Source of the DNA: Candidatus Harrisonbacteria bacterium RIFCSPHIGHO2_02_FULL_42_16
GTDB lineage: Bacteria; Patescibacteriota; Minisyncoccia; UBA6257; 02-FULL-45-10c
Length of the DNA: 51,899 bases
Direction: 5' to 3'
Assembly: GCA_001818695.1 (NCBI GenBank)
Contig: MHJG01000020.1
Location: 1-51,899, forward strand
Both the position numbers and the translations under genes were made by a program. Numbering within the stretch: the first letter of the stretch is position 1; the number at the start of each line of letters is the position of its first letter. The notes beneath the pieces were generated by a model. It had not been told where the DNA came from. It saw only the letters and a program-made list of their open reading frames with translations, and did not search any database. Of this stretch, positions 31,409 to 39,281 are shown one piece after another.

Positions 31409-32130
31409 CATTCTAAATTAATTTTCTCTGCCAACCAGCGCGAAACCGGCTCAAAATTTTCCGTAATCACTACGCCACCCATGCAATTTTTTAATTTTTC
31501 TGCTTCAACTTCATTATTGGTAATGCCAAAACGATTTTCTTTAAGATATCCCAATTTAGCGTCACTGCCGGAATCGCCAACCGCCAAAATTCTTCTATAC
31601 GAAACACTAAAACTTTCAGAGAAACGCCGAGAGTATGCGCCTTTATTGCTCGGAAAAACAAGATATTCCGTATTAAGCCCCTTCACTAAGCCAATGGAGT
31701 CAATGATTAACTTTCCGGCGTAAATACGGCTTACCAAATGAAGCGCGTCATTGGATTTAAGCGCCGCCTCAATAAACTGCGCAACCCCATAAGAAATAAT
31801 TGCGACTGGAATATGGCGGCATTTCAGCCATTTCAAACATTCTACAACGCCGTTTCTCAACCTTACCAAATGCATAACTTCTTCAATTTTTGAAATGCTA
31901 AGGCCGGCCCTAACATATAAATCAACCGTCTCAAAAAACCAGCTACTTTCTTCATTTTTTGTTAATAATCCGGCATGAGCTTTTTTTATATATTTATCAC
32001 GCATCAATTTAAGCTGGACCATATGTTCTTCCGGCATTGCCCTATCAATCACGTCAAAAAGCGATACTAAATTTTTAGAAGTTAATGTGCCATCAAAATC
32101 AAATACCACGACCCATTTTGGTTTATTCAC
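31408..32130 (-). CDS. HAD phosphatase, phosphoserine phosphatase-like
   Basis: 240 residues. Motif I is VVFDFDGTLT (Asp11, Asp13), motif II Ser is in VAIISYGVAQF, motif III Lys is near SNKGAYSRRF, and motif IV is AVGDSGSDAKLGYL. A helical cap between motifs I and II (~30-90) fits subclass IB, which includes phosphoserine phosphatase and 5'-nucleotidases. The start is GTG with GGGGG upstream. The promoter at 32165-32192 is TTGACA-16-TATAAT. Substrate not certain. Confidence 0.8.
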   Translation of the reverse strand: MNKPKWVVVFDFDGTLTSKNLVSLFDVIDRAMPEEHMVQLKLMRDKYIKKAHAGLLTKNEESSWFFETVDLYVRAGLSISKIEEVMHLVRLRNGVVECLKWLKCRHIPVAIISYGVAQFIEAALKSNDALHLVSRIYAGKLIIDSIGLVKGLNTEYLVFPSNKGAYSRRFSESFSVSYRRILAVGDSGSDAKLGYLKENRFGITNNEVEAEKLKNCMGGVVITENFEPVSRWLAEKINLE

Positions 32131-32164
32131 CTAAACCCCCGTATCAAAGAACAACTATGATTAT

Positions 32165-32192
32165 ATTATACCAAAAAACAAATTTTTGTCAA
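32165..32192 (-). promoter_or_regulatory. Promoter of the HAD gene
   Basis: TTGACA (32187-32192) and TATAAT (32165-32170), 16 bases apart on the minus strand. Confidence 0.7.
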
Positions 32193-32196
32193 AATC

Positions 32197-34575
32197 TTAC
32201 CGAACTTCTACTACCTGGTCAAAACTGCTCGTCCCTTCCAGATTTTCACAAGATAGCGTGTAAGCGGTGGTAGTTTTTGGCGAAACACGGATTGAACCGA
32301 AAGTTGCTTTTTTAATATCCACTGTTGGAGCAATGGAACAGCTGTTGGCAAATTGGCATTTCCAGCTCAAAATAGATTGCCGTTCAAAAACCGAGCTTTT
32401 ATCAAGAACATTCGGCAAAGCAGAAAATTCGCAAACCGGCAATTCCGCGACTTGAAGCGTTACACTTTTTTCCGTTGTTCCCAATTTTCCCCTGCAAGTA
32501 ATCGTATAGGTTAAAGTCCGTTTTGACGAAGCGAAAAATTTTTGCGAACCGCCTATGGATTTTTCTCCGTCCCAGGCGTCCGAAGCGGAACAAGAATCCG
32601 CGTTTTTAACATTCCACGACAAAACATATTCCGACGGCGCGCCTAATTTCACCTGTCCATTTTCCGACCCGTTAATGCGAAAATCAATTACCGGCGCCGA
32701 ATCCGGCGGAGGCGGCTCGGTAACCGCTATATTTACATAAGCGATGTTGGAAATTTTTCCGTTATTTTGAACTAACCGCAAAACCTTATATTGATACACG
32801 CCCGGCTTGTCATAAAAAGTCGCTTCTCCTAAATAAAGAGCGCAGTCCTTTGGGGATTCCGGGTCAAAAGTTACGCCGCTGAATACCGGCTCTTTGTTAA
32901 GAGCAGAATTCCATTCACAGCTTCCGCCCGAAGACATCAACCGTGTCCATTTTCCGGTTTCATCTCGAGACGCGATTTTATCCCCACTTATGTCATATCC
33001 GGCGCTAATCCAAAGCTTTATCGGTTTGCCCTGAACGACCCTGACGCTCCGGCTAAAATTTTTTCCGTCCGCGCTGATACTCGCTTCGGCAACCGGCAAA
33101 GCAACCGGCGCTTTAGTTCCGCCGACTAAATTAACCGTTACTTCGTCGCCGCCGACTCCCGGACAATACATTTTATAAGTATAAGTTCCGGCCTTACTTT
33201 CCGAACGCTGTTCCGCGCCGGCGCTTCTTTTAATGCCAAGCCAGGAACCGTATGCCAAACAATACTTGTCCAAATTCCAGGACAAATTAAACGACGCCGG
33301 CGCTCCCATTGTCAAAGGCCCGTCTTGGCCGTTAATTTTAAGGTCTAATTTCAATTCTTCTTTTGGCGCCGGAATCGCTACCGACTCTTCCATCGGCGGA
33401 GGTTCTATAAATTCCGGCTCCTTAATTTCCGGAGCAGTTCCGCCGGGCGTTATCGCTGGAACTACTTTTAAAGTCGCGGAATGTTGCGCCGTTCCCGTAT
33501 CAGATTTTCCTTCCGCGGTTATTGTGTATAAAGTGGTAGTCCTCGGAGAAACTTTTTTAGACCCGCTGGCTTCCACCCGGCCGATACCCTGATTGATAGA
33601 TAATGAAGTTGAATTTCCGCTGGTCCAACTCAAGGTCGCGCTTTCGCCTTCTTTAATTACCGCCGGTTCAACTTTAATATTTACCGATGGTTTTGGCGGA
33701 ATAAGCACAGTCAGAGGAATAGTTTTACTAACCGATTTTTGTTCCGGAAATTCTCCGGAAGCGGTAATCGTGTACGAAGTGGAAAATGTCGGCTTATCAT
33801 ATATGTCTCCGATAGATTTAAAATTACTGCCTATTATCTGATTGCCTTCATTGATGGAAATTCCGTAACCATCTTTAATATCCCAGCTTAATTTCACGCT
33901 TTCTCCCCGGGTAATCGTTGCGGGAGTTATTTCAAATTCATTTATATGCGGGTTACGAATGTCGCCTATGTAAACCTCGGCGCTTTTCTTTATTGTTTTA
34001 ATATCCAAAGATTGCCTATTATCTGTAATACCGGTACATTCAAATTCAAAAGTGTAAATTTTACGCGGAGCATAATCATACCTAAATGACCCCCGTAAAG
34101 ATTGTTCGCTAAAATTTCCAAAAAATTTTCCTAATGATTCATTGCCCGGCGCTTTGCCGGAAATCGCGCACTGTTCCTCAAAATTAGCTATATTATAATT
34201 ATTCAATGACCAATCAAGCTGAATACCCTCTCCTCGCGGCACTAATATTTTTTTGGCGGTCAGAGCCATTGCGCTGTCTAACGACGGACAATATGTCCAA
34301 AGATGATATTCCTCAAGACGGCAAGGGGTATAAGTGTACACCTCAAATTGAACAGTTTCTGTGTTTTTAGAGTGCGCATAATTATTGCATTCTTGTTTTG
34401 ATACCCCTGGAGTTGCAATATCTTTACGCACTAAATACCGATTACCGATACATTGGGGCGGCGGATTTCCTCGTAGTTCATCGTTATAAGGATCGCTCGG
34501 AAGAGAAATAATCGCCCAAACCATTAATGGCGTTAATATGCCTATTAAATTTAAAAAAATGTATTTTTTTTCCAT
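32197..34575 (-). CDS. Large secreted protein with repeated Ig-like/PKD-like domains
   Basis: About 792 residues with an N-terminal hydrophobic segment (YIFLNLIGILTPLMVWAIISL) acting as signal or anchor, then a Cys-containing head and at least five beta-sandwich repeats. Each repeat has a pattern like ESATLSWTSGNSTSLSI ... SPRTTTLYTITAEG or SVKLSWDIKDGYG ... STSYTITASG, and Cys pairs occur in the last ones (CEFSALPN, LSWKCQFANSCS). A Pro-rich spacer (EIKEPEFIEPPPMEESVAIPAPKEE) lies in the middle. Likely a surface adhesin or scaffold. The ATG at 34575 gives a proper signal sequence. Confidence 0.75.
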   Translation of the reverse strand: MEKKYIFLNLIGILTPLMVWAIISLPSDPYNDELRGNPPPQCIGNRYLVRKDIATPGVSKQECNNYAHSKNTETVQFEVYTYTPCRLEEYHLWTYCPSLDSAMALTAKKILVPRGEGIQLDWSLNNYNIANFEEQCAISGKAPGNESLGKFFGNFSEQSLRGSFRYDYAPRKIYTFEFECTGITDNRQSLDIKTIKKSAEVYIGDIRNPHINEFEITPATITRGESVKLSWDIKDGYGISINEGNQIIGSNFKSIGDIYDKPTFSTSYTITASGEFPEQKSVSKTIPLTVLIPPKPSVNIKVEPAVIKEGESATLSWTSGNSTSLSINQGIGRVEASGSKKVSPRTTTLYTITAEGKSDTGTAQHSATLKVVPAITPGGTAPEIKEPEFIEPPPMEESVAIPAPKEELKLDLKINGQDGPLTMGAPASFNLSWNLDKYCLAYGSWLGIKRSAGAEQRSESKAGTYTYKMYCPGVGGDEVTVNLVGGTKAPVALPVAEASISADGKNFSRSVRVVQGKPIKLWISAGYDISGDKIASRDETGKWTRLMSSGGSCEWNSALNKEPVFSGVTFDPESPKDCALYLGEATFYDKPGVYQYKVLRLVQNNGKISNIAYVNIAVTEPPPPDSAPVIDFRINGSENGQVKLGAPSEYVLSWNVKNADSCSASDAWDGEKSIGGSQKFFASSKRTLTYTITCRGKLGTTEKSVTLQVAELPVCEFSALPNVLDKSSVFERQSILSWKCQFANSCSIAPTVDIKKATFGSIRVSPKTTTAYTLSCENLEGTSSFDQVVEVR

Positions 34576-34613
34576 CAACTTTATTTTACTACAAAACAAA
34601 TTGAAAAAGAAAA

Positions 34614-34631
34614 CCCTTCTTTTAGGAAGGG
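34614..34631 (-). terminator. Terminator overlapping the HExxH gene end
   Basis: CCCTTC/GAAGGG with a 6-base loop followed by TTTTCTTTTT on the minus strand. Confidence 0.65.
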
Positions 34632-35026
34632 CGACGGCTAGAAAACTCTTTAGGTATATAAGATTTTAATATTGCTTTTTGTCTCTTGGAAAATCTTTCC
34701 CAAATAAGTTTTTCTAAACATTGAACATCTTCCTCGCCAACTTGATTCATAACAACATGAATAACTTCGTGAAGTAAGGTGGAGCTCATTTCTTCTTTAT
34801 CAAAGTTTTTGCGAGGATCAGCGCTTATATAAATATGGTCTTTTTTATCTAAATATCCGTACAAAAATCTCTTATGAGGTTTTCCTTTAGTATCCGGGTC
34901 AAGTAATTTCTCTACTTTGTGTATACATCTTATCTGTCTTTTATTATTCAAAAATTTAATAATTAGCTGAAAAAAATAATTTATCAGCCTCGGGTCGGCA
35001 GATTTTCCAAATTTTCTTTGCTCCAT
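34622..35026 (-). CDS. Small HExxH putative zinc metalloprotein
   Basis: The 134-residue protein contains LLHEVIHVVMNQVGEED, a full HExxH zinc-binding helix with a following Glu, as in SprT-like or WLM-like peptidases. Downstream CLEKLIWERFSKRQ forms a helix. An ATG at 35044 is possible; 35026 is favoured because CGGAGA lies just upstream. A TTGAAA-17-TATATT promoter sits ~50 bases upstream. Targets unknown. Confidence 0.65.
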   Translation of the reverse strand: MEQRKFGKSADPRLINYFFQLIIKFLNNKRQIRCIHKVEKLLDPDTKGKPHKRFLYGYLDKKDHIYISADPRKNFDKEEMSSTLLHEVIHVVMNQVGEEDVQCLEKLIWERFSKRQKAILKSYIPKEFSSRRPS

Positions 35027-35137
35027 TTTTCTCCGTATATTCAATTTTCAAAGTTTTTATAAATATAACTCAGGTGAATTTTATTTTCAACCCAACGAAA
35101 ATATTTAGTAATGCTGAATAAATTATCAAGAAAATGA

Positions 35138-35171
35138 AAAGCCCCGTCTTGCAATTGCAAGACGGGGCTTT
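35138..35171 (-). terminator. Terminator of the secreted beta-rich gene
   Basis: Near-perfect 17-bp palindrome (AAAGCCCCGTCTTGCAA with its complement) flanked by T-rich sequence on the minus side. Confidence 0.85.
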
Positions 35172-35192
35172 GTTATCATTCGGGCCGGGTTT

Positions 35193-35687
35193 TTAAAACC
35201 AAAAACGCAGTCCGGCCTTCAGCGCGATACTGCCGGATGGCGGCTCGTGCACATCCAGCCACATGCCTCCGAGTACCGCTTCGCCGATAAGCTGGACATT
35301 TCCGGTCTGGGATGTAGCGTAGTCAAGGCCGAAAGCAATTTTGCCGTTGCCTCCGACTGAAGTGCCGCGCCAGCGAATCACACTCGGCCCAAATCCTCCA
35401 TAAACATGCTTTCCAAAGAAAGCTTTTTTTGGAGGAGGGCTCCAGTATCCCAACAGAAATGTTCCGTTAACGGCTGTTCCCAGCCCGATGCCGTTCCGAT
35501 GATATTTAAGATTATCCACCGAAACACCTAAACCAACCCTGCTCGGACGATAAAAACCGTCAACCGTCCAGACGCTCTCCGTATCGTTCAGTCCCCAGCT
35601 TCCGCTCACGGAATACTTCTCGGCATAAACAAAATTGCCCGCGCCGAAAACCAACAACAGCAACATCCCCGCAATCATTCTTTTCAT
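35193..35687 (-). CDS. Secreted beta-rich protein resembling a small outer-membrane barrel
   Basis: 164 residues. The signal peptide is MKRMIAGMLLLLVFGAGN with cleavage after VYA. The mature part alternates polar and hydrophobic residues, has many Gly/Tyr/Trp, and ends SIALKAGLRFWF. A C-terminal strand ending in Phe is typical of outer-membrane barrels. CPR cells are thought to lack an outer membrane, so this could be a surface protein or an acquired gene. RBS GGAGAATAG at ATG 35687; promoter 35768-35796. Confidence 0.55.
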   Translation of the reverse strand: MKRMIAGMLLLLVFGAGNFVYAEKYSVSGSWGLNDTESVWTVDGFYRPSRVGLGVSVDNLKYHRNGIGLGTAVNGTFLLGYWSPPPKKAFFGKHVYGGFGPSVIRWRGTSVGGNGKIAFGLDYATSQTGNVQLIGEAVLGGMWLDVHEPPSGSIALKAGLRFWF

Positions 35688-35704
35688 TTCTATTCTCCTC
35701 TTTG

Positions 35705-35730
35705 TCCTCCATAGCCTTAGCGACGGAGGA
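35705..35730. repeat. 26-bp hairpin repeat in an mRNA leader
   Basis: Arms TCCTCC/GGAGGA around ATAGCCTTAGCGAC; differs from the nusA copy at two core bases. Located between the promoter at 35768-35796 and the RBS. Confidence 0.8.
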
Positions 35731-35767
35731 TTGCCTTTTCTTTTTTCAAACTGCAACCTTAATTAAT

Positions 35768-35796
35768 ATAATATCATACTATAATAAACTTGTCAA
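35768..35796 (-). promoter_or_regulatory. Promoter of the secreted beta-rich gene
   Basis: TTGACA (35791-35796) and TATTAT (35768-35773) with 17 bases between; the -35 overlaps the end of yraN. Confidence 0.7.
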
Positions 35797-36215
35797 ATGT
35801 TTTCGTAGTGATTTATATTTGGTTTGTTGCGCGAATCCAAAGTTATCGCCACCAAATCAATCCGCCATCCTTTTTTATCATTTACTAATTTGAGATTTTT
35901 ATTGGCATATAAATAAGAAGTTCTTTGTAATTTTATCAGTTTTGCCTTTGTTAAATTGTCTTCCGGTTTTAGTGCAGCAAGATAATTCGGCAATTCTTGA
36001 ATTGCCGAATTATCTTGCTGTATTGCTTGCCCTGAGCCGCGTCGAAGGGTTTTTACTTCTACGAATACTAAAGTTCCGTCCGGCGCCTGTGAAACAATAT
36101 CCAACTCGCCCCACGGCCTCCTAAAATTCCGTTCAATAACAGTAAATCCTTTATTAATAAGGTATTCGCAGGCAATATCCTCGCCAATTCTGCCGGTTTC
36201 TGATTTTTTAAACAT
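35793..36215 (-). CDS. yraN: YraN/UPF0102 family nuclease-like protein with palindromic insertion
   Basis: The 140 residues match the YraN family: GRIGEDIACEYLINKGFTVIERNFRRPWGELDIVSQAPDGTLVFVEVKT carries the PD-(D/E)XK-type residues (Glu13, Asp38, Glu52, Lys54). Role in DNA or RNA processing is not settled for the family. About 25 residues (RRGSGQAIQQDNSAIQELPNYLAA) between VEVKT and LKPEDNLTKAKLIKLQRTSYLYANKN come from a 46-bp palindrome and a CCCTGAGC-TCGAAGGG repeat. They fall between the beta core and a helix, so function may survive. Confidence 0.85.
   Translation of the reverse strand: MFKKSETGRIGEDIACEYLINKGFTVIERNFRRPWGELDIVSQAPDGTLVFVEVKTLRRGSGQAIQQDNSAIQELPNYLAALKPEDNLTKAKLIKLQRTSYLYANKNLKLVNDKKGWRIDLVAITLDSRNKPNINHYENI
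35975..36020. repeat. 46-bp palindrome inside yraN
   Basis: Perfect 22-bp arms starting CAGCAAGATAATTCGGCAAT, with a 2-base centre. Adjoined at 36031-36050 by CCCTGAGCCGCGTCGAAGGG. Confidence 0.9.
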
Positions 36216-36257
36216 TTTTAAAATATAACCTCAAAATAAATCTTTTACAAATAAAAA

Positions 36258-36570
36258 TGTTTCACGGCCAACAAATTTCAAAAATTATTCCTATTCTAAA
36301 CACAATGTTTTACACTTTAAGCGTAAAACATTGAAATTGCTTTGTTCGTAATTTATAAAAAATGTTGGTTGTTTTACAAACAATAAAACAAAATGTTTCA
36401 CGTAACTGGGTCGTTAGCTATTTAAGCACAAGCCAGTAACCAATGTTTCACGCTTTAAGCGTGAAACATTTCCTGCGGACGAAAATCTCTGTACGAAAAT
36501 GTTTCACGAATCACAACTTTGACTCTTTAAGCACAAATTCATAACCAATGTTTTACACTAATGTTTCACA
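36258..36570. repeat. Array of TGTTTYACR motifs, parS-like half-sites
   Basis: TGTTTCACG, TGTTTTACA or TGTTTCACA begin at 36258, 36306, 36370, 36394, 36444, 36500, 36549 and 36562, all on the plus strand, often ~50 bases apart. Two have inverted partners 7 bases away (36322-36330 and 36460-36468); the second pair forms a 29-base palindrome with a single central base. A longer word, TTTAAGCACAA...AACCAATGTTT, repeats at 36421 and 36527. No gene lies between 36216 and 36772. Confidence 0.75.
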
Positions 36571-36723
36571 TCGTTTTTAATGTTTTGTCAAATTTTGAAA
36601 TAAAAGACCAAAAATGCGGCAATTTATAGTAATTTTGCCGCATTCTGTCATATTGCCGATATTTCTAATCCATAAAAATAAGAGTCCACCGATAAACTGC
36701 TTCAAAATGAGGACGAAAAATAA

Positions 36724-36752
36724 AAACCGCCCTGCAAACCAGGCGGTCTTTT
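36724..36752. terminator. Terminator of the 50-residue gene, possibly bidirectional
   Basis: ACCGCC/GGCGGT stem with a loop of about 9 bases; A-rich and T-rich flanks. A separate hairpin (ATGCGGCAA/TTGCCGCAT) lies at ~36614-36643. Confidence 0.75.
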
Positions 36753-36772
36753 TTTTATGAGGATTGAATAAA

Positions 36773-36925
36773 TTAAAATCCTAAATATCTTGCCACCGCT
36801 GCTGCTAATAAAAGATAGAATGGAAATGCGACTACACCGCGCTTGGTATCACCCTCACCAAAATAACTAATTACTCCTGTCACAGCACCAATTATAACTC
36901 CTGCACAAAACAGGACATTTGCCAT
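36773..36925 (-). CDS. 50-residue membrane protein
   Basis: MANVLFCAGVIIGAVTGVIS, then a short polar loop (YFGEGDTKRG), then a second helix (VVAFPFYLLLAAAVARYLGF) and TAA. Two membrane helices in a hairpin. A run of G before the ATG serves as a ribosome binding site. Its 47-bp promoter segment is identical to the one in front of the gene at 37096-37752. Function unknown. Confidence 0.6.
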   Translation of the reverse strand: MANVLFCAGVIIGAVTGVISYFGEGDTKRGVVAFPFYLLLAAAVARYLGF

Positions 36926-36961
36926 GCTCAGCCCCCCCATTTAAAACGAACTACTTGCTAT

Positions 36962-36990
36962 ATGTTATTCCAATATCAGAAATAAGTCAA
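36962..36990 (-). promoter_or_regulatory. Promoter, copy 1 of a 47-bp duplicate
   Basis: TTGACT (36985-36990) and TAACAT (36962-36967), 17 bases apart on the minus strand; 36944-36990 is identical to 37774-37820. CTACTTGCTAT directly follows the -10, a weaker form of the CTACTSGGTAG site. Confidence 0.75.
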
Positions 36991-37095
36991 GCCCTTGTAC
37001 TAGTCCATATGATAGTGTCCACTTTAATGCTTCAAAAAATAAGTGTAAAAAAAACCGCCCAGTATTTGCTGTGGCGGGTAATTCGTAAATTAAAT

Positions 37096-37752
37096 TTATG
37101 CTTTTTCTATTGAATAAACTTCCGTAGTATACCATGAATAGTCCTTGTTCGAATATTTTAAAATCATATCAGCTTGAAGTTCAAGAAAAACAATTTTACA
37201 GCGATTAAAGTCCAGTGGTTGTTCGTCTCTAATAACAGTTCGTTTTCCTTTATTGTCTTCCGCTCCAAATCTATAAGTGGAATTTCTAGTTTTAACCACT
37301 AATGGGCTCTTGCTAGTTTTTAATTCTGAATCTAAATCTATTTGTGATTGAGTTTCCAGAGCATTTTTATCTTGCAAGAGTGGTAAAACTCTCTTGCCGT
37401 TTACCTTCACTTCTTGGGTTAAGGGAAGGATTAATTGGGCGTCTATTGTGCCGCGCACCGAAAGCATAAGCCGGAAACCAACGGCGATGCCGCGTATCTT
37501 AACCATCGTTCCTCGACCGGTCAAAGTAGTGCCCAAAACAGATGCGGGCGTATCTTTGGGAATGCAAGATCTTCCTTCACTGCCTAAACGAACTTCTCCT
37601 TTTTCCGAATTTATCACTTCCATCGTATATAATGTATTACAAGTTCTTACGGCCAAAACATCTCCTGCCTTTAGTTTATTCATGAAAAGCCAATCTAACC
37701 CATCTGATTTATCCAGTAAATCGCGTACCTGCGGATGAAGGCCGTCGTCCAT
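37096..37752 (-). CDS. Hypothetical protein
   Basis: The 218-residue protein appears beta-rich (LKAGDVLAVRTCNTLYTMEVINSEKGEVRL, VKIRGIAVGFRLMLSVRG) with a helical N-terminus (LHPQVRDLLDKSDGLDWLFMNKL). A weakly similar stretch (SPLVVKTRNSTYRFGAEDNKGKRTVI) recurs, suggesting two related beta domains. No family is recognised. The promoter is shared with the 50-residue membrane protein, implying co-regulation. Confidence 0.6.
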   Translation of the reverse strand: MDDGLHPQVRDLLDKSDGLDWLFMNKLKAGDVLAVRTCNTLYTMEVINSEKGEVRLGSEGRSCIPKDTPASVLGTTLTGRGTMVKIRGIAVGFRLMLSVRGTIDAQLILPLTQEVKVNGKRVLPLLQDKNALETQSQIDLDSELKTSKSPLVVKTRNSTYRFGAEDNKGKRTVIRDEQPLDFNRCKIVFLELQADMILKYSNKDYSWYTTEVYSIEKA

Positions 37753-37791
37753 TTTTTCCTCCTCTTCTGCTTGAAACGAACTACTTGCTAT

Positions 37792-37820
37792 ATGTTATTC
37801 CAATATCAGAAATAAGTCAA
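37792..37820 (-). promoter_or_regulatory. Promoter, copy 2 of a 47-bp duplicate
   Basis: Identical to 36962-36990 including spacer and flanks. Confidence 0.75.
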
Positions 37821-37826
37821 TCGTAG

Positions 37827-37897
37827 AGCGGGTAACGGGAATCGAACCCGTGTTGCCTGATTGGCAACCAGGCGTAATGCCATTATACGATACCCGC
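37827..37897 (-). tRNA. tRNA-Gly (GCC)
   Basis: Acceptor GCGGGTA/TACCCGC, anticodon loop TTGCCAA (GCC), T loop TTCGATT, discriminator T, CCA not encoded. Confidence 0.93.
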
Positions 37898-38006
37898 ATT
37901 CGGCAAGATAAAAATATAATATCAAAATCCGATTGGACTTGCAAACTTAATTTATCGGTTTTATATTTAAAAACAAGCTCTTTAACATTAAAAATGGGGG
38001 AACGCG

Positions 38007-38879
38007 ATGAGTCCGGAAGAATTTTTTCGCGAACTTAAAAAAGAAAGCTCGGAATTGGTAAGTGAGTTGGCAAAAATAAAAGAAGGCCTGGATTTGCAAA
38101 ATCTTTATCTTATCTACATTAACGAAAAAGAATCGGCTTGGGGATTTAGAAATCCAGTCGGCGAATCAGACCAGATGGCATCTTTTAAAAAACTGGCGGC
38201 GGTTTTATGCACGCTGTATAAATTTCTTAAAACCCATACCGGCCTTGATTACAATCCCGCAACCGGCGAAAAAAGAATTGTGGTTTTTTATCATGACGAG
38301 TATCAGGAAGTGGAATATGTCATTCATAATGCCCTGCTTGAAAGTTCGCTCCAATATAAAGGCGTCTTGGAAATTTTAGGCGCCGACGAAAAAACCGGAA
38401 AAGTGCTTTTGACTATTGATTCTAATTACCAAGAGGGGGTAAAAAATACTTTAAAACATCTCTTGCCCTGGGTAAAAGAAGTGCTGTTCAGCAACGATAA
38501 AAACGATAAAAATGAAACGATTGTCATAACTGAAAAAGCGGCGAAGAAAATTAAAGAAATTATGGATAACTCCAAATTTCCCCAGGATTGCGGCGTTCAA
38601 TTCGGATTGAAAGCCGGCGGCTGTTCTGGAATGCAATACGAAATTAAAGCGGAAATGTCGCCAAAAGAAGATGACAAAGTTTTTGAAAAAATCTATAAAT
38701 CTGACGGCGCTTCTCATACTGCAAGAATATTTATCAATCCGCCAAGTTTGAAATTCCTGGCCGGAAGCATTATTGATTATGGACTTGACCATAAACAGCA
38801 TAATTTCACCGAGACCTTTCTCATTACTAATCCGAATGAAAAAGGTTCCTGCGGTTGCGGCCAATCTCCAAGTTTTTAA
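38007..38879 (+). CDS. A-type iron-sulfur carrier (IscA/ErpA-like) fused to an N-terminal domain
   Basis: The C-terminal ~120 residues are an A-type Fe-S carrier: IVITEKAAKKIKEIM, GLKAGGCSGMQYEI with the first Cys, and the terminal GSCGCG with two more, plus FINPPSLKFLAGSIIDY. The N-terminal ~168 residues are not part of that family. Their last 50 (YKGVLEILGADEKTGKVLLTIDS...LLPWVKEVLF) resemble the NifU C-terminal fold without its CxxC. The 290-residue fusion is much longer than usual IscA (~110). It likely delivers clusters to client proteins. Start ATG with GGGGG upstream. Confidence 0.8.
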   Translation: MSPEEFFRELKKESSELVSELAKIKEGLDLQNLYLIYINEKESAWGFRNPVGESDQMASFKKLAAVLCTLYKFLKTHTGLDYNPATGEKRIVVFYHDEYQEVEYVIHNALLESSLQYKGVLEILGADEKTGKVLLTIDSNYQEGVKNTLKHLLPWVKEVLFSNDKNDKNETIVITEKAAKKIKEIMDNSKFPQDCGVQFGLKAGGCSGMQYEIKAEMSPKEDDKVFEKIYKSDGASHTARIFINPPSLKFLAGSIIDYGLDHKQHNFTETFLITNPNEKGSCGCGQSPSF

Positions 38880-39069
38880 AATAAAACCGCTCTGCGTTAA
38901 TCGAATGGGTGGTTTTTCATTTTGTGCCCTTACGCGGTCTTGAAATTGCCGTATGCAAGCAGTATAAGAAACCGAGTATATTTTACATATCTATTTTCTC
39001 CATCCCGCTACTCACTATTGTTTGCGGAAGCCCATCAAAAAATCTCTGAAACTGAATTGAGTTGTGTCT

Positions 39070-39155
39070 TGGTGGGCAGGGAGGGAGTTGAACCCTCATA
39101 CCTTGCGGCATACGGTCCTAAGCCGTACGTGTCTATCCAGTTGCACCACCTGCCC
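39070..39155 (-). tRNA. tRNA-Leu (TAG), CCA encoded
   Basis: Long variable arm, acceptor GGGCAGG/CCTGCCC, anticodon loop CTTAGGA (TAG), T loop TTCAACT, discriminator A followed by CCA in the DNA (39070-39072). The rest of 38880-39190 shows no gene. Confidence 0.92.
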
Positions 39156-39190
39156 GATAACTATAAAAATTATATCAATTTCGGCAGGAT

Positions 39191-39219
39191 TTGACAACTA
39201 TTTTAATTTATGCTATTTT
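39191..39219 (+). promoter_or_regulatory. Promoter of the SPFH gene
   Basis: TTGACA (39191-39196) and TATTTT (39214-39219), 17 bases apart. Confidence 0.55.
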
Positions 39220-39281
39220 GTGAATAGCAATCCCAAGGTAGTATTTGGGAAATTCACAAATAAAAAAGAGGGGGGGATGCA

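Noticed and set aside
36258-36570. CRISPR array
   Set aside because: Repeats are short (9-11 bases), spacing varies and several units are degenerate; no cas genes are near.
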